DNA from: Mycobacteroides sp. CBMA 271
Lineage (GTDB): Bacteria; Actinomycetota; Actinomycetes; Mycobacteriales; Mycobacteriaceae
DNA: 64,000 bases
Assembly (NCBI RefSeq): GCF_009729205.1
Contig: NZ_VTHB01000006.1
Span: 1-64,000, forward strand
Direction: 5' to 3'
Below are positions 1 to 8,422 of this stretch, in pieces. Under the pieces are notes generated by a model that worked only from the letters and a program-made list of their open reading frames with translations, was not told where the DNA came from and did no database searches. The translations under genes were made by a program, and so were the position numbers. Numbering within the stretch: the first letter of the stretch is position 1; each line of letters begins with the position of its first letter.

Positions 1-2
1 TC

Positions 3-275
3 GAAGAGCTCATCACTCGCCAGCCCGGGTTCGCCAAGCACATGGTTCAGAGCGAGCCCAAAATCGCTTTCCTGGCGGGAAACCTGCCGCTGCTGCTCAA
101 GGGCCTGGCCCGCCTCACCGGCGACGGCGCCTGGGGCAACGGGTACATCTGTGACTTGAACATCAGCGGCTTCATGCCCGGTCTCAACGACGTGGTGCCG
201 ATCATCGTCAACGCCGCCACTCCCGGCAACGTCACCCAGCACACCCCACGATGCAGGAACATGGCCAATGGCTAG
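3..275 (+). CDS. MCE-family protein, C-terminal part (5' end outside window)
   Basis: An open frame runs in from the left edge and stops at 275, giving about 90 residues. The tail carries the motif GAWGNGYICDLNISG, which resembles the aromatic-Gly-Tyr-[LI]-Cys segment near the C terminus of mycobacterial MCE (MlaD-type) proteins, followed by a short Cys-containing end (PRCRNMANG). MCE proteins are exported, anchored to the membrane and form the substrate channel of lipid importers. The helical part before it (residues AFLAGNLPLLLKGLARL) fits the MCE alpha-helical region. The MCE domain itself and any upstream mce operon lie outside the window, so the assignment rests on this tail only. Confidence 0.55.
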   Translation, partial: EELITRQPGFAKHMVQSEPKIAFLAGNLPLLLKGLARLTGDGAWGNGYICDLNISGFMPGLNDVVPIIVNAATPGNVTQHTPRCRNMANG

Positions 276-698
276 GTAGCGAGCTGGGTGCGGCCGGGAA
301 GGCCTACCTCCCCGCAGCCTCAATTTGAGTAACAGGCGGCAGCCAATTCAAGACCGAACTTTGTGCTCGACGTTCATTTCATATGCCTTTTAGTCGGGCG
401 GTCTAAAGGATTCCGCCTTTCTGCATGAAGCAGATTCCTACGCGCCAAGAAGATCGCGCTGCATACGTTCTGGTCACGATTTCGTCTCACATAAAGAGGT
501 GATCGGACGTGACCATAATGGCGTCATCAACTGGCGGTTCACTCGGATGTTCGGCTCTAGGCATTGGATCTCAAAACCCCTTAAGTCACAGGCACGGCTC
601 CTTTTCTATATCAACTTCATAAACGGCCCGGGTCTCGCCTGGACGCTATTTCAGCGGCGCTATAAAGTTCTGCCAGAGAATTTCACACGCGTGATTTA
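276..698. other. Intergenic stretch, no convincing gene
   Basis: About 420 bases between the MCE-type gene and the Pro/Ala-rich gene. A 66-codon frame at 499-699 has no recognisable motif, an unremarkable composition and no clear ribosome binding site, so it is not called. The stretch is noticeably less GC-rich than the flanking genes (for example around 380-480 and 590-690) and probably holds the promoter of the downstream gene. Confidence 0.5.
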
Positions 699-1178
699 GT
701 GCGCACAAGTCAGGGAGTCGGGTCGGTGGCGGTCATCTTTGATCGAGTAGCTTTACAAGTAATTGCCGGCGCCGCGCTAGGCGTGGCCGCTATAGCGTCG
801 AGCGCCTCCGCGACTGCCGCCCCCATGATCGGCGGACAGTACTCCGTCGAGGACGGCGCCAGTGGCTCAGGCAAGGGCGCGCTGATCGGCGCTCCCGCCG
901 CCGGAGGCGCTCCCGTCGCCGGCGTGCCGATCCTGCCGGGGCCCGTTGCAGCTCCCGTCGTGCCGGCCGCCCCTGTCGCTCCCGCCGCGCCCATCGTCCC
1001 CGCAGCGCCCGTGGTTCCCGCAGCACCGGTAGTTCCCGTCGTACCGGCCGGAGCGCCCTTGGCTGGTGGCACTGCGGCGGGCCCCGTGGTCGCCGCCGGC
1101 AAGGGCGCACCTGTCGGTTCCACCGTGCCCGGCGGTCCGACACCCGGTGTTCCGACTCCAGCGGGCCCACAGGGCTGA
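699..1178 (+). CDS. Exported Pro/Ala/Val-rich low-complexity protein
   Basis: Predicted 159-residue protein. An N-terminal hydrophobic stretch (about residues 15-40, ending SSASATAAP) looks like a Sec signal peptide. The mature part is a low-complexity run of repeats such as PAAPVAPAAP and PVVPAAPVVP, with Gly-rich ends. Comparable Pro/Ala-rich exported proteins are common in mycobacteria and are usually thought to act in or on the cell envelope; no enzymatic domain is visible. The start is uncertain: GTG at 699 or GTG at 726 would both keep the signal peptide. The gene ends just before a strong hairpin terminator. No function is proposed. Confidence 0.65.
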   Translation: MRTSQGVGSVAVIFDRVALQVIAGAALGVAAIASSASATAAPMIGGQYSVEDGASGSGKGALIGAPAAGGAPVAGVPILPGPVAAPVVPAAPVAPAAPIVPAAPVVPAAPVVPVVPAGAPLAGGTAAGPVVAAGKGAPVGSTVPGGPTPGVPTPAGPQG

Positions 1179-1200
1179 CCCTCGGGCGCACGCGACAGTT

Positions 1201-1240
1201 GCCCGTATTCCGTTGCTAGCAATGGAATACGGGCATTTTT
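1201..1240 (+). terminator. Intrinsic terminator after the Pro/Ala-rich gene
   Basis: Near-perfect stem: GCCCGTATTCC at 1201-1211 pairs with GGAATACGGGC at 1224-1234, with further pairing TTGC/GCAA inside the loop, followed by CATTTTT. The T tract is on the + strand side, so it terminates the rightward gene that ends at 1178 and shields the convergent L,D-transpeptidase gene. Confidence 0.85.
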
Positions 1241-1279
1241 GTATCGGTACGGCAGCCAGCTAGCACCGCCATTGCACGT

Positions 1280-2086
1280 CTACTCCTGCACAACCACCGG
1301 ATCGCCGATGTTGACGTTGTCGAAGTACCACTCAGCGGCCGCCGGGCTCAGGCTGATGCAGCCGTGGCTGACATTTTCGTAACCCATCGCCGGCACGGCC
1401 CAGGGCGCCGAGTGCACGAACAGACCGCGACTGGTGAACCGGACTGCGTTATCCACGTTCAGCAGATAGCCGTCGGAAGCCGTCACGGGGATGCCGACGC
1501 TGCTGGAGTCCATCACTACCGAGCGCTCCTTGGCGAGGACCGCATAGGTCCCCACGGGTGTCGGGTACTCGGGCCGTCCCATGGTGGCCGGGAAGACACC
1601 CTCCTCCCCCATCCGCGGAAGATGATGCGGCGCAGGCAATCCCCCCTGGGTCCCCTTCCAGACTCCCTCTTTCGCCACGGTGAAGGTGTGCTGCGAGATG
1701 CTGGCGATACCGATGAGGGCGGGGCCCGTTGAGATTTCGGTCGGTCTGCCGCCCACCATCAGCTTGATCGTGCTGTGCGCGGGCCAGAACCGGTCGGGAG
1801 CCCACTGCACCACGTTGTTCTCGACCCATTCGTACTTACCCGTCATGGCCGGCACAGACGTGATTTCAAGGGCACGCTCGGCGGCTTCTCGGTCGACGAC
1901 GGGATCGTTGAACGTCACCACCACGGGGTGCGCAATACCGACCCGCTGATCCGGCGTGGGCGCGATAGACCCGATATCCACGGTCAACGGCAGGCTGCGT
2001 GCGGCCGTGTCGACATCGGCCGCGTGCGCCGTGACCGACGCGGCGACGACGGCCGCCACAAGAACTAACTGACCAACTGCCCTCAT
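1280..2086 (-). CDS. ldtA: L,D-transpeptidase (LdtMt1/LdtA-like)
   Basis: 268 residues with an N-terminal signal or anchor segment, an Ig-like domain (about residues 35-125, containing VGIAHPVVVTFNDPV) and a C-terminal YkuD catalytic domain. The catalytic motif is HSAPW...NVSHGCISLS, with nucleophile Cys near residue 243 and the preceding His two residues upstream. These enzymes make 3-3 cross-links in mycobacterial peptidoglycan outside the membrane, using tetrapeptide stems, and are inhibited by carbapenems. Length, domain order and many residues agree with M. tuberculosis LdtMt1 (Rv0116c) as remembered. No lipobox is seen, unlike LdtMt2. The gene is monocistronic and convergent with the upstream exported-protein gene. 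Confidence 0.88.
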   Translation of the reverse strand: MRAVGQLVLVAAVVAASVTAHAADVDTAARSLPLTVDIGSIAPTPDQRVGIAHPVVVTFNDPVVDREAAERALEITSVPAMTGKYEWVENNVVQWAPDRFWPAHSTIKLMVGGRPTEISTGPALIGIASISQHTFTVAKEGVWKGTQGGLPAPHHLPRMGEEGVFPATMGRPEYPTPVGTYAVLAKERSVVMDSSSVGIPVTASDGYLLNVDNAVRFTSRGLFVHSAPWAVPAMGYENVSHGCISLSPAAAEWYFDNVNIGDPVVVQE

Positions 2087-2266
2087 CGACCCGACCCCTC
2101 TGGGATGACCACTACGTCATGAACGCTGTGATCGTAGGACGCGTCAATGCCCGAAGTAGCGGGCGCGCTTAATGATTCGGTCACGCCTTGCCCACGGTTT
2201 GGTAACGAAGACGTCAGTGGGATGGACCCGCTAACTGGTCTCAGGCGAAGCCGAAATCGCCGTGCC

Positions 2267-2842
2267 TCAGGGGGCTTGTCCGGGCGAGATAAGTGACGTC
2301 AGCAGCGGTGCCATTAGCGCGACAATCTCATCGTCGCTGGCCGCCGCCAAGTCGGGCAGGCGCAGCAGGTAACGCTGGCTGGCGATCCCCATCAGCACGG
2401 CACTCAGTAGCGCTGCGCGCAGCCGCGCGTCGGGTGCTTCGATGGTAGCCGCTACGGAACTCACCGCCTGTTCGGTCACCTGCTCGCGCAACATTTCCAA
2501 CGCGTCCGTGCTGGTCATACTGGTCCGTAGCAGGACAGCCATCGGACCATCGGGGTCTGCTGCCCAGCCCGCCAGCAACCCACGCAAATAGTTCTGAGCC
2601 GTGTCAGCGGGATTTGTCACCGTCAGTTCCTCGACCGGAACTGTCCAGTGCACCGCTTCCCGGAACAGGTTGCTCTTGCTCCCGAAGTACTGGATGACCG
2701 ACGACTTGTCCACCTCGGCCGCTGCTGCGATACCGCGGATCGTCGCCTTCTCGTAGCCCACCTCGGCGAACACGCGACGGGCGGTCGCCAGGATCCGTTG
2801 TCGCGTCTGCTGTCCCTTGCGTTCGGGTGCTGGTGAAGACAT
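2267..2842 (-). CDS. TetR-family transcriptional regulator
   Basis: 191 residues. The N terminus has the TetR helix-turn-helix: RQRILATARRVFAEVGYEKA, then TIRGIAAAAEVDKSSVIQYF and the basic GSKSNLF segment, residues about 14-60. The C-terminal half is helical with no assignable ligand pocket. It is divergent from the methyltransferase gene that begins at 2922, with about 80 bases between them; the usual arrangement would have it repress itself and the divergent methyltransferase/PPOX pair. No clear palindrome was found in that gap, so the target is inferred. Confidence 0.85.
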   Translation of the reverse strand: MSSPAPERKGQQTRQRILATARRVFAEVGYEKATIRGIAAAAEVDKSSVIQYFGSKSNLFREAVHWTVPVEELTVTNPADTAQNYLRGLLAGWAADPDGPMAVLLRTSMTSTDALEMLREQVTEQAVSSVAATIEAPDARLRAALLSAVLMGIASQRYLLRLPDLAAASDDEIVALMAPLLTSLISPGQAP

Positions 2843-2921
2843 GGGGACATCCTCGCAGGAATAAAAGTAGACAAGCGTTGAGTTATTGTGACGAGAGTAC
2901 CGACACGAAGGGATGAACGGA

Positions 2922-3533
2922 ATGACACACGTAATCGACTGGGATGGCGCCTACCGGGAGGACAAGCCCGCGTGGAACATCGGTGAGCCGCAGCCCGAAT
3001 TCGCGACACTCATCGACCAGGACGGGGTGATCCAGGGCGAGGTTCTGGACGCCGGTTGCGGATACGCCGAATTGGCACTCGCGCTGGCCGCGCGCGGACA
3101 CACCGTCGTCGGGATCGACTTGAGCCCCACCGCGGTCGAGGCCGCCGCGGCTGCCGCCGCCGAACGCGGTCTGCACACCGCGACTTTCCAGCAGGCCGAC
3201 ATCAGCTCGTTCACCGGGTACGACGGTCGTTTCTCCACCATCTTCGATAGCGGCCTGTTGCATGCGCTGCCCGCAGAGCTGCGGGACGGGTACCTGCACT
3301 CGGTTCATCGCGCAGCGGCCCCCGGGGCCTCGTTCTACATCCTGGCGTTCGGTACCGGCGCCTTCCCGGATCACGATGGTCCTGCACCCACCCAGTTCAC
3401 CGAAGAGCTACTGCGCGAGGTGGTCTCGAAGCACTGGCAGGTCGAAAGCATTCGTCCCGCCCGTCTCCAGGCAGGGACCGGCGAGGCAGGAGCCCAGCTG
3501 CCCGGCCACCTCGTGATCGCCCGCAAGGCCTGA
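2922..3533 (+). CDS. Class I SAM-dependent methyltransferase
   Basis: About 203 residues with motif I VLDAGCGYAE (SAM-binding glycine loop), motif II acidic end VVGIDLSP and a later FDSGLLHAL segment, typical of small-molecule methyltransferases of the methyltransf_25 / thiopurine-like type. The substrate is unknown. ATG at 2922 is preferred over the in-frame ATG at 2913 because GAAGGG lies about nine bases before it. The stop is followed after 3 bases by the PPOX gene, so the two are cotranscribed, and both diverge from the TetR gene. Confidence 0.8.
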   Translation: MTHVIDWDGAYREDKPAWNIGEPQPEFATLIDQDGVIQGEVLDAGCGYAELALALAARGHTVVGIDLSPTAVEAAAAAAAERGLHTATFQQADISSFTGYDGRFSTIFDSGLLHALPAELRDGYLHSVHRAAAPGASFYILAFGTGAFPDHDGPAPTQFTEELLREVVSKHWQVESIRPARLQAGTGEAGAQLPGHLVIARKA

Positions 3534-3536
3534 AGC

Positions 3537-3929
3537 ATGGCCTTCACGCCGAGCGAACGACGATTCCTGCGCCGACAGCCCATCGGGCGCCTGTGCACCA
3601 TCGGCCCGGGAGGTGCTCCGCAGATCAGGCCGATCGGCGTGCACCTCGGTCCAGACGGCGCGACGATCGACGTCGTCGGCCACAATCTCGCGTTAACGCA
3701 GAAGTGGCGCAATGTGATCGGAAATCCACGGGTGGCCTTCATTGTCGACGAAGTGCTTTCGGTGAGACCGCCGAGGGCACAGGGCGTCGAGATTCGCGGG
3801 ACCGCCGAAGCGCTGCCCGGTCAGGGCAGCACCGACGGCGGGCTCAGCGGGGACATCATCCGCATCACGCCCCACCGGATCATCTCGTGGGGAATCGATG
3901 AGTCGGGGACGCGAGGCAGAAAGGTTTGA
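3537..3929 (+). CDS. PPOX-class F420-dependent (or FMN) oxidoreductase
   Basis: 130 residues forming a small split beta-barrel of the pyridoxamine-phosphate-oxidase fold. Typical elements are FLRRQPIGRLCTIGPGG near the N terminus, the strand PQIRPIG, LTQKWRNVIGNPRVAFIVD in the middle, and VEIRGTAEAL plus ITPHRIISWGI near the end. Members of this mycobacterial family use deazaflavin F420 or flavin to reduce small molecules, or store the cofactor. Only three bases separate it from the methyltransferase stop, suggesting translational coupling. It is convergent with the ferredoxin gene. Confidence 0.8.
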   Translation: MAFTPSERRFLRRQPIGRLCTIGPGGAPQIRPIGVHLGPDGATIDVVGHNLALTQKWRNVIGNPRVAFIVDEVLSVRPPRAQGVEIRGTAEALPGQGSTDGGLSGDIIRITPHRIISWGIDESGTRGRKV

Positions 3930-3950
3930 GGCGTATGCGTTCGGGATCCG

Positions 3951-4166
3951 TCAGCCGTGTCCCGATATCTCGATCGCCCCGGCGGGGCACACACCGGCTG
4001 CGGAGACCGCGGCATCCAGGTTCGCCTCGCTCAGCTCGTCCGGACCGTTACTACCGCCGACGAGCTGAGCCACACCGTCGGCGTCGAGAGAGAACAGCTC
4101 CGGATTGGACCGGACACAGTATTCCGAGGACATGCACATGTTTTGGTCGATGTAGATGGATGCCAC
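3951..4166 (-). CDS. [3Fe-4S] ferredoxin, P450 partner
   Basis: 71 residues with Cys11, Cys17 and Cys60-Pro61: the CxxxxxC...CP pattern of 3Fe-4S ferredoxins that deliver electrons to cytochromes P450. The acidic C-terminal half (DELSEANLDAAV) is usual. It lies 19 bases downstream of the P450 stop on the same strand, which makes it the dedicated electron donor. A ferredoxin reductase is not encoded nearby and is presumably shared. Confidence 0.9.
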   Translation of the reverse strand: MASIYIDQNMCMSSEYCVRSNPELFSLDADGVAQLVGGSNGPDELSEANLDAAVSAAGVCPAGAIEISGHG

Positions 4167-4185
4167 TGGTGTGCCTAACCTTTCG

Positions 4186-5721
4186 TCATGCTCGCGAGAG
4201 GGTCACCGGGAGTCCGCCCTTGATGACTGTCGAAAAGGCGAACTTGTGTTGCGGCTCCCACCCCCTAGGAGCGCTCAGCCGGAAGCGCTGAAAGATGATC
4301 GACAGCAAGAACTGCGCGTTCATGTATGCCATGCCCGTGCCTAGGCAGTGGTGTGGCCCGGATCCGAAGGGCATGAAGGCCAGCCGGGGCCGTGACCGCA
4401 CTTGCTCGGCGTCTGTGAATCGTGTGGGGTCATAACGGTCTACATCGTCACCCCACCACCGGGGGTCTCGGTGGACGACGTACAGCGAGGTTGCCACGAC
4501 GCTGCGTCGCGGTATCGCATATCCGCCGATCTCGTCGTCCTCCATGGCAAACCGCCAATTCAACGGCGCTCCCTGCAAACGCTGCCCCTCGTCAAAACAC
4601 GCCTTCAGCCACGTCAGATTCGGCAGATCGCCCACACCCGGAGGCGCGCCGTTCAAGGAGGCCACTTCGTCGTACACACGCTCGAGATGCTCCGGGTTCC
4701 GCAGCAATAGGCCCAGCGTCCACGACAACGCGGCGACGATCGTCTCGTAGCCACCCGCGATGAGAATGATGAGTTCGGCGATCAGGTCTCGCTCGCTGAG
4801 TGCCGACTCATCGTCGTAACGCGCTTCCAGCAGGATGCTCAGCAGATCGGGCTTGTCGACCGGATTCTCCTTGCGGCGCCGCACAATTTCCTTCATTTTC
4901 AGCACCAGACGACGCATCGAACGTGGCGCACTCTCCACCCCAGGAAACGGAAGCAGATTAGGAGGTGTGCTCAACAGCAGATAGGCGGCGCCCAACCGCA
5001 TCGTCGAGCGGATATCTGTGTCGATCTGCTCGATCTCTTCATCCGAGATCGAGGTGGAGAACATCGTGCGAAGAAAGGTCGGCAGCGTCACCCGAGCAAT
5101 CTGGTGCTGCAAGTCAAGATATTGCCCCGTGCCGGCCGCAGGGGACCAACGATCGATTCTGCCGACGAACTCCTCGGCGAGGGTGTCGGCCACCCGCGCC
5201 AGGTGGCGGCGGCCGAACATTGGCAGCAGCATTCGCCGGCGTTCCTTCGACAGCTCTCCTTCCAGAGTCGGTACCGAACGACCGATCTGACGGAATAGCC
5301 ATTGCGTGGTGCCGAACATGCTGTAGTTGCCTGTGGTGTCGTCCATGAAGTGCGAGACGTCGTCTGGATGGCTGACAACGATGAGGTCGTGTATCGGCAG
5401 CGGAACACGGAAGACGTCCCCGTGCTTCTTCGCGTTCGTACGAAGGAATTCATATGGGTTGCGGTAGTACGGAACCCATGAACCGACGACTGGTAGGCCC
5501 TTCGGACCCGGCGGTAACGGACCCGGGCGTCCCGCGCCGTTGACAATGTTCGTCGCCACGCGCAGTGGGCGACGGGTCGGCCAGAACGGGTCTTCCCGCA
5601 ACGAGCCGAGGACGCTCAACCGGCCGGTAGACCACCGACTAACCTCACGGCCTTCCCGATACGGCTGATCAATGAGGTCGGCCTCTTGCCCTTCCTCGAA
5701 GGTGTCGATCGGCTGCGCCAT
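4186..5721 (-). CDS. Cytochrome P450 monooxygenase
   Basis: 511 residues. Heme-binding motif FGSGPHHCLG (proximal Cys near residue 459); ExxR in the K helix as EGQR; I-helix segment AGGYETIV, where the usual acid/Thr pair is modified to E-T. PPGPKGLPVVG near the N terminus is the proline-rich hinge more often seen in longer or membrane-associated P450s, although no transmembrane anchor is evident. The reading frame is open 24 codons further upstream, but ATG at 5721 has AGGAAGG five bases before it and is the likely start. The substrate is unknown. It forms an operon with the ferredoxin and is divergent from a membrane-protein gene across palindromic operators at 5773-5814. Confidence 0.92.
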   Translation of the reverse strand: MAQPIDTFEEGQEADLIDQPYREGREVSRWSTGRLSVLGSLREDPFWPTRRPLRVATNIVNGAGRPGPLPPGPKGLPVVGSWVPYYRNPYEFLRTNAKKHGDVFRVPLPIHDLIVVSHPDDVSHFMDDTTGNYSMFGTTQWLFRQIGRSVPTLEGELSKERRRMLLPMFGRRHLARVADTLAEEFVGRIDRWSPAAGTGQYLDLQHQIARVTLPTFLRTMFSTSISDEEIEQIDTDIRSTMRLGAAYLLLSTPPNLLPFPGVESAPRSMRRLVLKMKEIVRRRKENPVDKPDLLSILLEARYDDESALSERDLIAELIILIAGGYETIVAALSWTLGLLLRNPEHLERVYDEVASLNGAPPGVGDLPNLTWLKACFDEGQRLQGAPLNWRFAMEDDEIGGYAIPRRSVVATSLYVVHRDPRWWGDDVDRYDPTRFTDAEQVRSRPRLAFMPFGSGPHHCLGTGMAYMNAQFLLSIIFQRFRLSAPRGWEPQHKFAFSTVIKGGLPVTLSRA

Positions 5722-5772
5722 CCTGTGCCTTCCTGCTGGTCCGCAAAGCTTGTGCGACTCTTGACTCCTTAG

Positions 5773-5814
5773 AGTCTCACATGAGACTATCACTAACCGG
5801 AGGTCGCATGCGAC
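5773..5814. promoter_or_regulatory. Paired palindromic operators between P450 and membrane-protein genes
   Basis: Two related inverted repeats lie in the divergent promoter: AGTCTCACATGAGACT at 5773-5788 (arms of 7, spacer 2) and the perfect 12-mer GTCGCATGCGAC at 5803-5814. Both share GTC..CATG..GAC symmetry, and a third partial repeat (GACTC/GAGTC) overlaps the first at 5763-5776. This is the pattern expected of a dimeric TetR-type repressor. The TetR gene at 6664-7395, directly after the membrane-protein gene, is the natural candidate to bind it. The binding protein is inferred; the symmetry is seen directly. Confidence 0.7.
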
Positions 5815-5860
5815 TTTAATTTCTCGAACGTCTCACAGTCGAAGAGTTCAGGAGAAGGCC

Positions 5861-6682
5861 ATGGAGTTTCAGCACCCAACGATTCCCATCGAGATGGCAA
5901 CGAACGTCGCAGCATCGTGGGGATTTCTCGCGTTCACCGTGGTGTCGTTCATCGCCACACTGGTGTGGGCGCTGCGGCTCGGCGTCCGCTCCAACAACTG
6001 GCTTCCGCTGATCTTGATGGCCGGCGGTGCACTGTGCGGGTTCCTCGAACCGCTTGGCGACATCCTCGGTGCCACGTTCTACCCTTTGAACACACCGCTT
6101 TTGGTGTTCGAGCTGTTTGGGCGGCACACCCCGCTATACGTCTTCGTCGGCGAGTCCATGTTCTTCGCCACAGCGGTCTACTACGCCTACCGGTTCTTGG
6201 TCACCGGGATGGGTGTAGCGCGCCTCCTGGTCATCATCGTGGTCTTTAGCCTCTTTGACGCTGCCATGGAAATGACCGCCATCCACTTTCATGTCATGAC
6301 GTACTACGGCGACAACCCCACGCTGATTCTCGGACTACCGCTGTACGCGCTGATCCAAAACGGGGCCCTCGCCGTTGTCGGCGGATGGGCCGTGCTGATC
6401 GCGATACCGCGCCTCGCGGGACTACAGCGACTGCTCCTTATCCCCTTGGTTCCCATTGCATTTGCGCTGCAGGCATTCATCGCGACCTGGCCCATGTACC
6501 TAGGGCTCAACTCCGGCGCGTCACGTTCCGTACTTCTACTGCTGGGGCTCGTGGTCAGCATCACCAATGCCGCGCTGCCCCTGCTGTGCATCTACTCGCG
6601 CACGGCTCGCACGTACCGGATCGCGGCGACGAGCCAGGAGGCTCCTGTCCTTACCGGGTCGGCTCACTCGTTGTCACGGTGA
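5861..6682 (+). CDS. Polytopic membrane protein, unknown function
   Basis: 273 residues with about seven hydrophobic segments (around residues 15-38, 50-70, 88-110, 122-142, 165-190, 200-222 and 228-246) separated by short loops; no signal peptidase site and no recognised transporter or enzyme motif. A conserved-looking acidic/aromatic region, GFLEPLGDILGATFYP, sits in the second loop. It shares a divergent operator region with the P450/ferredoxin operon, so it may work with the P450, for example in substrate handling or transport, but this is only context. Its 3' end overlaps the convergent TetR gene by 19 bases. The start at 5861 has AGGAGAAGG just upstream. Confidence 0.8.
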   Translation: MEFQHPTIPIEMATNVAASWGFLAFTVVSFIATLVWALRLGVRSNNWLPLILMAGGALCGFLEPLGDILGATFYPLNTPLLVFELFGRHTPLYVFVGESMFFATAVYYAYRFLVTGMGVARLLVIIVVFSLFDAAMEMTAIHFHVMTYYGDNPTLILGLPLYALIQNGALAVVGGWAVLIAIPRLAGLQRLLLIPLVPIAFALQAFIATWPMYLGLNSGASRSVLLLLGLVVSITNAALPLLCIYSRTARTYRIAATSQEAPVLTGSAHSLSR

Positions 6683-7395
6683 GCACCGAGAGCAGGCCCG
6701 ACGAGCCGGAGGAACACCTGCTGGAACTCCGCCGTATCTTCCACGTCCATGCTCGAATCCGGCACTAGCGCATACGCGATGGCCAGATGACACACGACGT
6801 CGGCCAGATGCACCGCCTCGATCGGCAGCTCGGATTCCGGTTCGCTCGTAACAAGAACGGTTGCGACCAGGGCCCGCGCCAAATCCATGGCTCCGAGTTC
6901 ACTCGATCGCGAAAAGTTCACCAGCCGTTGCGGATCGTCCGCAACCAGTCGACGGAACGCCGGGTTCACTCGCGAGAACCGGATCGCGTGGGTCAACAAC
7001 TCGGCAATGGCGGTCGCGGGCCCGGCACCGTCGTCGATGGCCTCGAGCGTCCCGAGGACGAACTTGCGGAGTTCGCGCAGAATCACCCTGTTGACGACCA
7101 CATTCTTTGTCCCAAATCTGCGGAAGATGGTGGCCCGACTGACCTTTGAATGTGTGGCAATTTCACCCATGGTCACGCTCTGCTCGCCGTCACGACCAAT
7201 CAGTTCGGCCGCGGCATCCAGGACGCGCGCATCAACCGGATCATCTGTCTCGGCAAGTAAGAGAGAGACGATCTGGTTATCAAATCTGTCCAAGAGCGAC
7301 AGCGTCCCGCTCCTTAGCTCGGTCGATTCCTTAGTGACGCACGAAACTACCCCCAATCTATATGACGGGTCCGCTGTGCAGCACACGAGAAGCAC
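6664..7395 (-). CDS. TetR-family regulator, probably of the P450 locus
   Basis: The DNA-binding region reads VLDAAAELIGRDGEQSVTMG followed by EIATHSKVSRATIFRRFGTK, a clear TetR helix-turn-helix; the C-terminal ligand domain is helical. The long N-terminal segment before it is not typical, and the true start is probably internal (the frame has TTG/GTG options and an AAGGAG about 80 bases into the frame), so the 5' coordinate is an upper limit. It is convergent with the membrane-protein gene and lies close to the palindromic operators at 5773-5814, which it may bind. Part of its 5' frame may be promoter DNA. Confidence 0.78.
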   Translation of the reverse strand: MLLVCCTADPSYRLGVVSCVTKESTELRSGTLSLLDRFDNQIVSLLLAETDDPVDARVLDAAAELIGRDGEQSVTMGEIATHSKVSRATIFRRFGTKNVVVNRVILRELRKFVLGTLEAIDDGAGPATAIAELLTHAIRFSRVNPAFRRLVADDPQRLVNFSRSSELGAMDLARALVATVLVTSEPESELPIEAVHLADVVCHLAIAYALVPDSSMDVEDTAEFQQVFLRLVGPALGAHRDNE

Positions 7396-7459
7396 TTTCT
7401 ACCTGAATTCACAAGCAGCCATACGTATCTGAAACTAGAAACCCTCGGATCCTCGGTCG

Positions 7460-8356
7460 CTAATGGGGCGCCGCCGATCGCAGCTTTGCGGGCGCATCAG
7501 CGTGCTGAAGATGCCGCAAGAATTGTGACATCGCCGGAGTAGCAACCGAATCGGTGCGGCGGACGAACACCGTTTCGGCGCGGGCCCGAGCGGCGAGCAG
7601 GTGGTGCAGGCGAAGGCCCCTGGCACGCGGCGAGGCGGTCACCACCTCTACCGGAAACAGTGTTATACCCATCCCGGCCGCAACACATCCCAGGATGCCC
7701 TCGACGCTGCCGAACTCCAACACCTGTGGATCGGAAACTCCGTGGTCCTGAAATACCCGTTGCAGCCGATCTCGATAGGCACAACCGTTACGCATGACGA
7801 GCATTCGTTGCGACGGATCGAAGGCATCTCGGATCTCGGTGTAGCGCTGGGCGGTGACCAGTGCCAGCTCTTCGATGAACGCCGGCTCGGCGGCCAGTGC
7901 GTCGTTTTCAACTGGGCCACAGACGAAAGCGCCGTCGAGTCGGTGGTCCATGACCATGACGCTCAACTCAGCGGACGTGCCTGTGACGAGGGTGAAGTCC
8001 ACCCGCGGGCATTCGGCGGCATACGCCGCCAGGATACTGGGCAGACGCAGACCCGCTGTGGTTTCCATGGCTCCGATCGCCAGTGTGCCAACGGGTTCGG
8101 CGTCGTTCCCGACCACCTGGGCGGCCTCCCGCATGAGGCCCTTAATCCGCTCTGCGAATGGAAGAAAAGCCTCACCCGCGTTGGTCAGAGCCATGCCGCG
8201 AGCGTGTCGTCGAAACAGCGAGACACCGAGCTCGTCCTCCAACGACTTGATATGCGCGCTGACATTCGATTGCACGGTGTGCAGCTTCTTCGACGCATGC
8301 GAGATACCGCCACCCTCGACAACCGCCAGGAAGATGGTGATGTCGCTTAGTTCCAT
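7460..8356 (-). CDS. LysR-type transcriptional regulator
   Basis: 298 residues. The N-terminal winged helix is canonical for the family: AVVEGGGISHASKKLHTVQS then NVSAHIKSLEDELGVSLFRR, with LTNAGEAFLP after it. The remainder is a periplasmic-binding-like effector domain (GTLAIGAMET, GMGITLFPVEVV). It is the last gene of the apparent leftward operon nitronate monooxygenase - tautomerase - LysR and probably regulates it through the T-N11-A palindrome at 9926-9942. LysR genes are more often divergent from their targets; here the regulator lies downstream. Confidence 0.88.
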   Translation of the reverse strand: MELSDITIFLAVVEGGGISHASKKLHTVQSNVSAHIKSLEDELGVSLFRRHARGMALTNAGEAFLPFAERIKGLMREAAQVVGNDAEPVGTLAIGAMETTAGLRLPSILAAYAAECPRVDFTLVTGTSAELSVMVMDHRLDGAFVCGPVENDALAAEPAFIEELALVTAQRYTEIRDAFDPSQRMLVMRNGCAYRDRLQRVFQDHGVSDPQVLEFGSVEGILGCVAAGMGITLFPVEVVTASPRARGLRLHHLLAARARAETVFVRRTDSVATPAMSQFLRHLQHADAPAKLRSAAPH

Positions 8357-8422
8357 GACGCCCTCGGTTCGTGAGTCTTCGACGCAGCACCATCATGCTG
8401 CCATGCAAGAGGTGGGCAGTAC

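Noticed and set aside
499..699. 66-codon rightward frame in the first intergenic region
   Set aside because: No motif, no ribosome site, composition unlike the coding sequences around it.
710..1222. Long leftward frame opposite the Pro/Ala-rich gene
   Set aside because: It is the antisense of a GC-rich repeat; long shadow frames are expected there, and the rightward frame has a signal peptide and a terminator.
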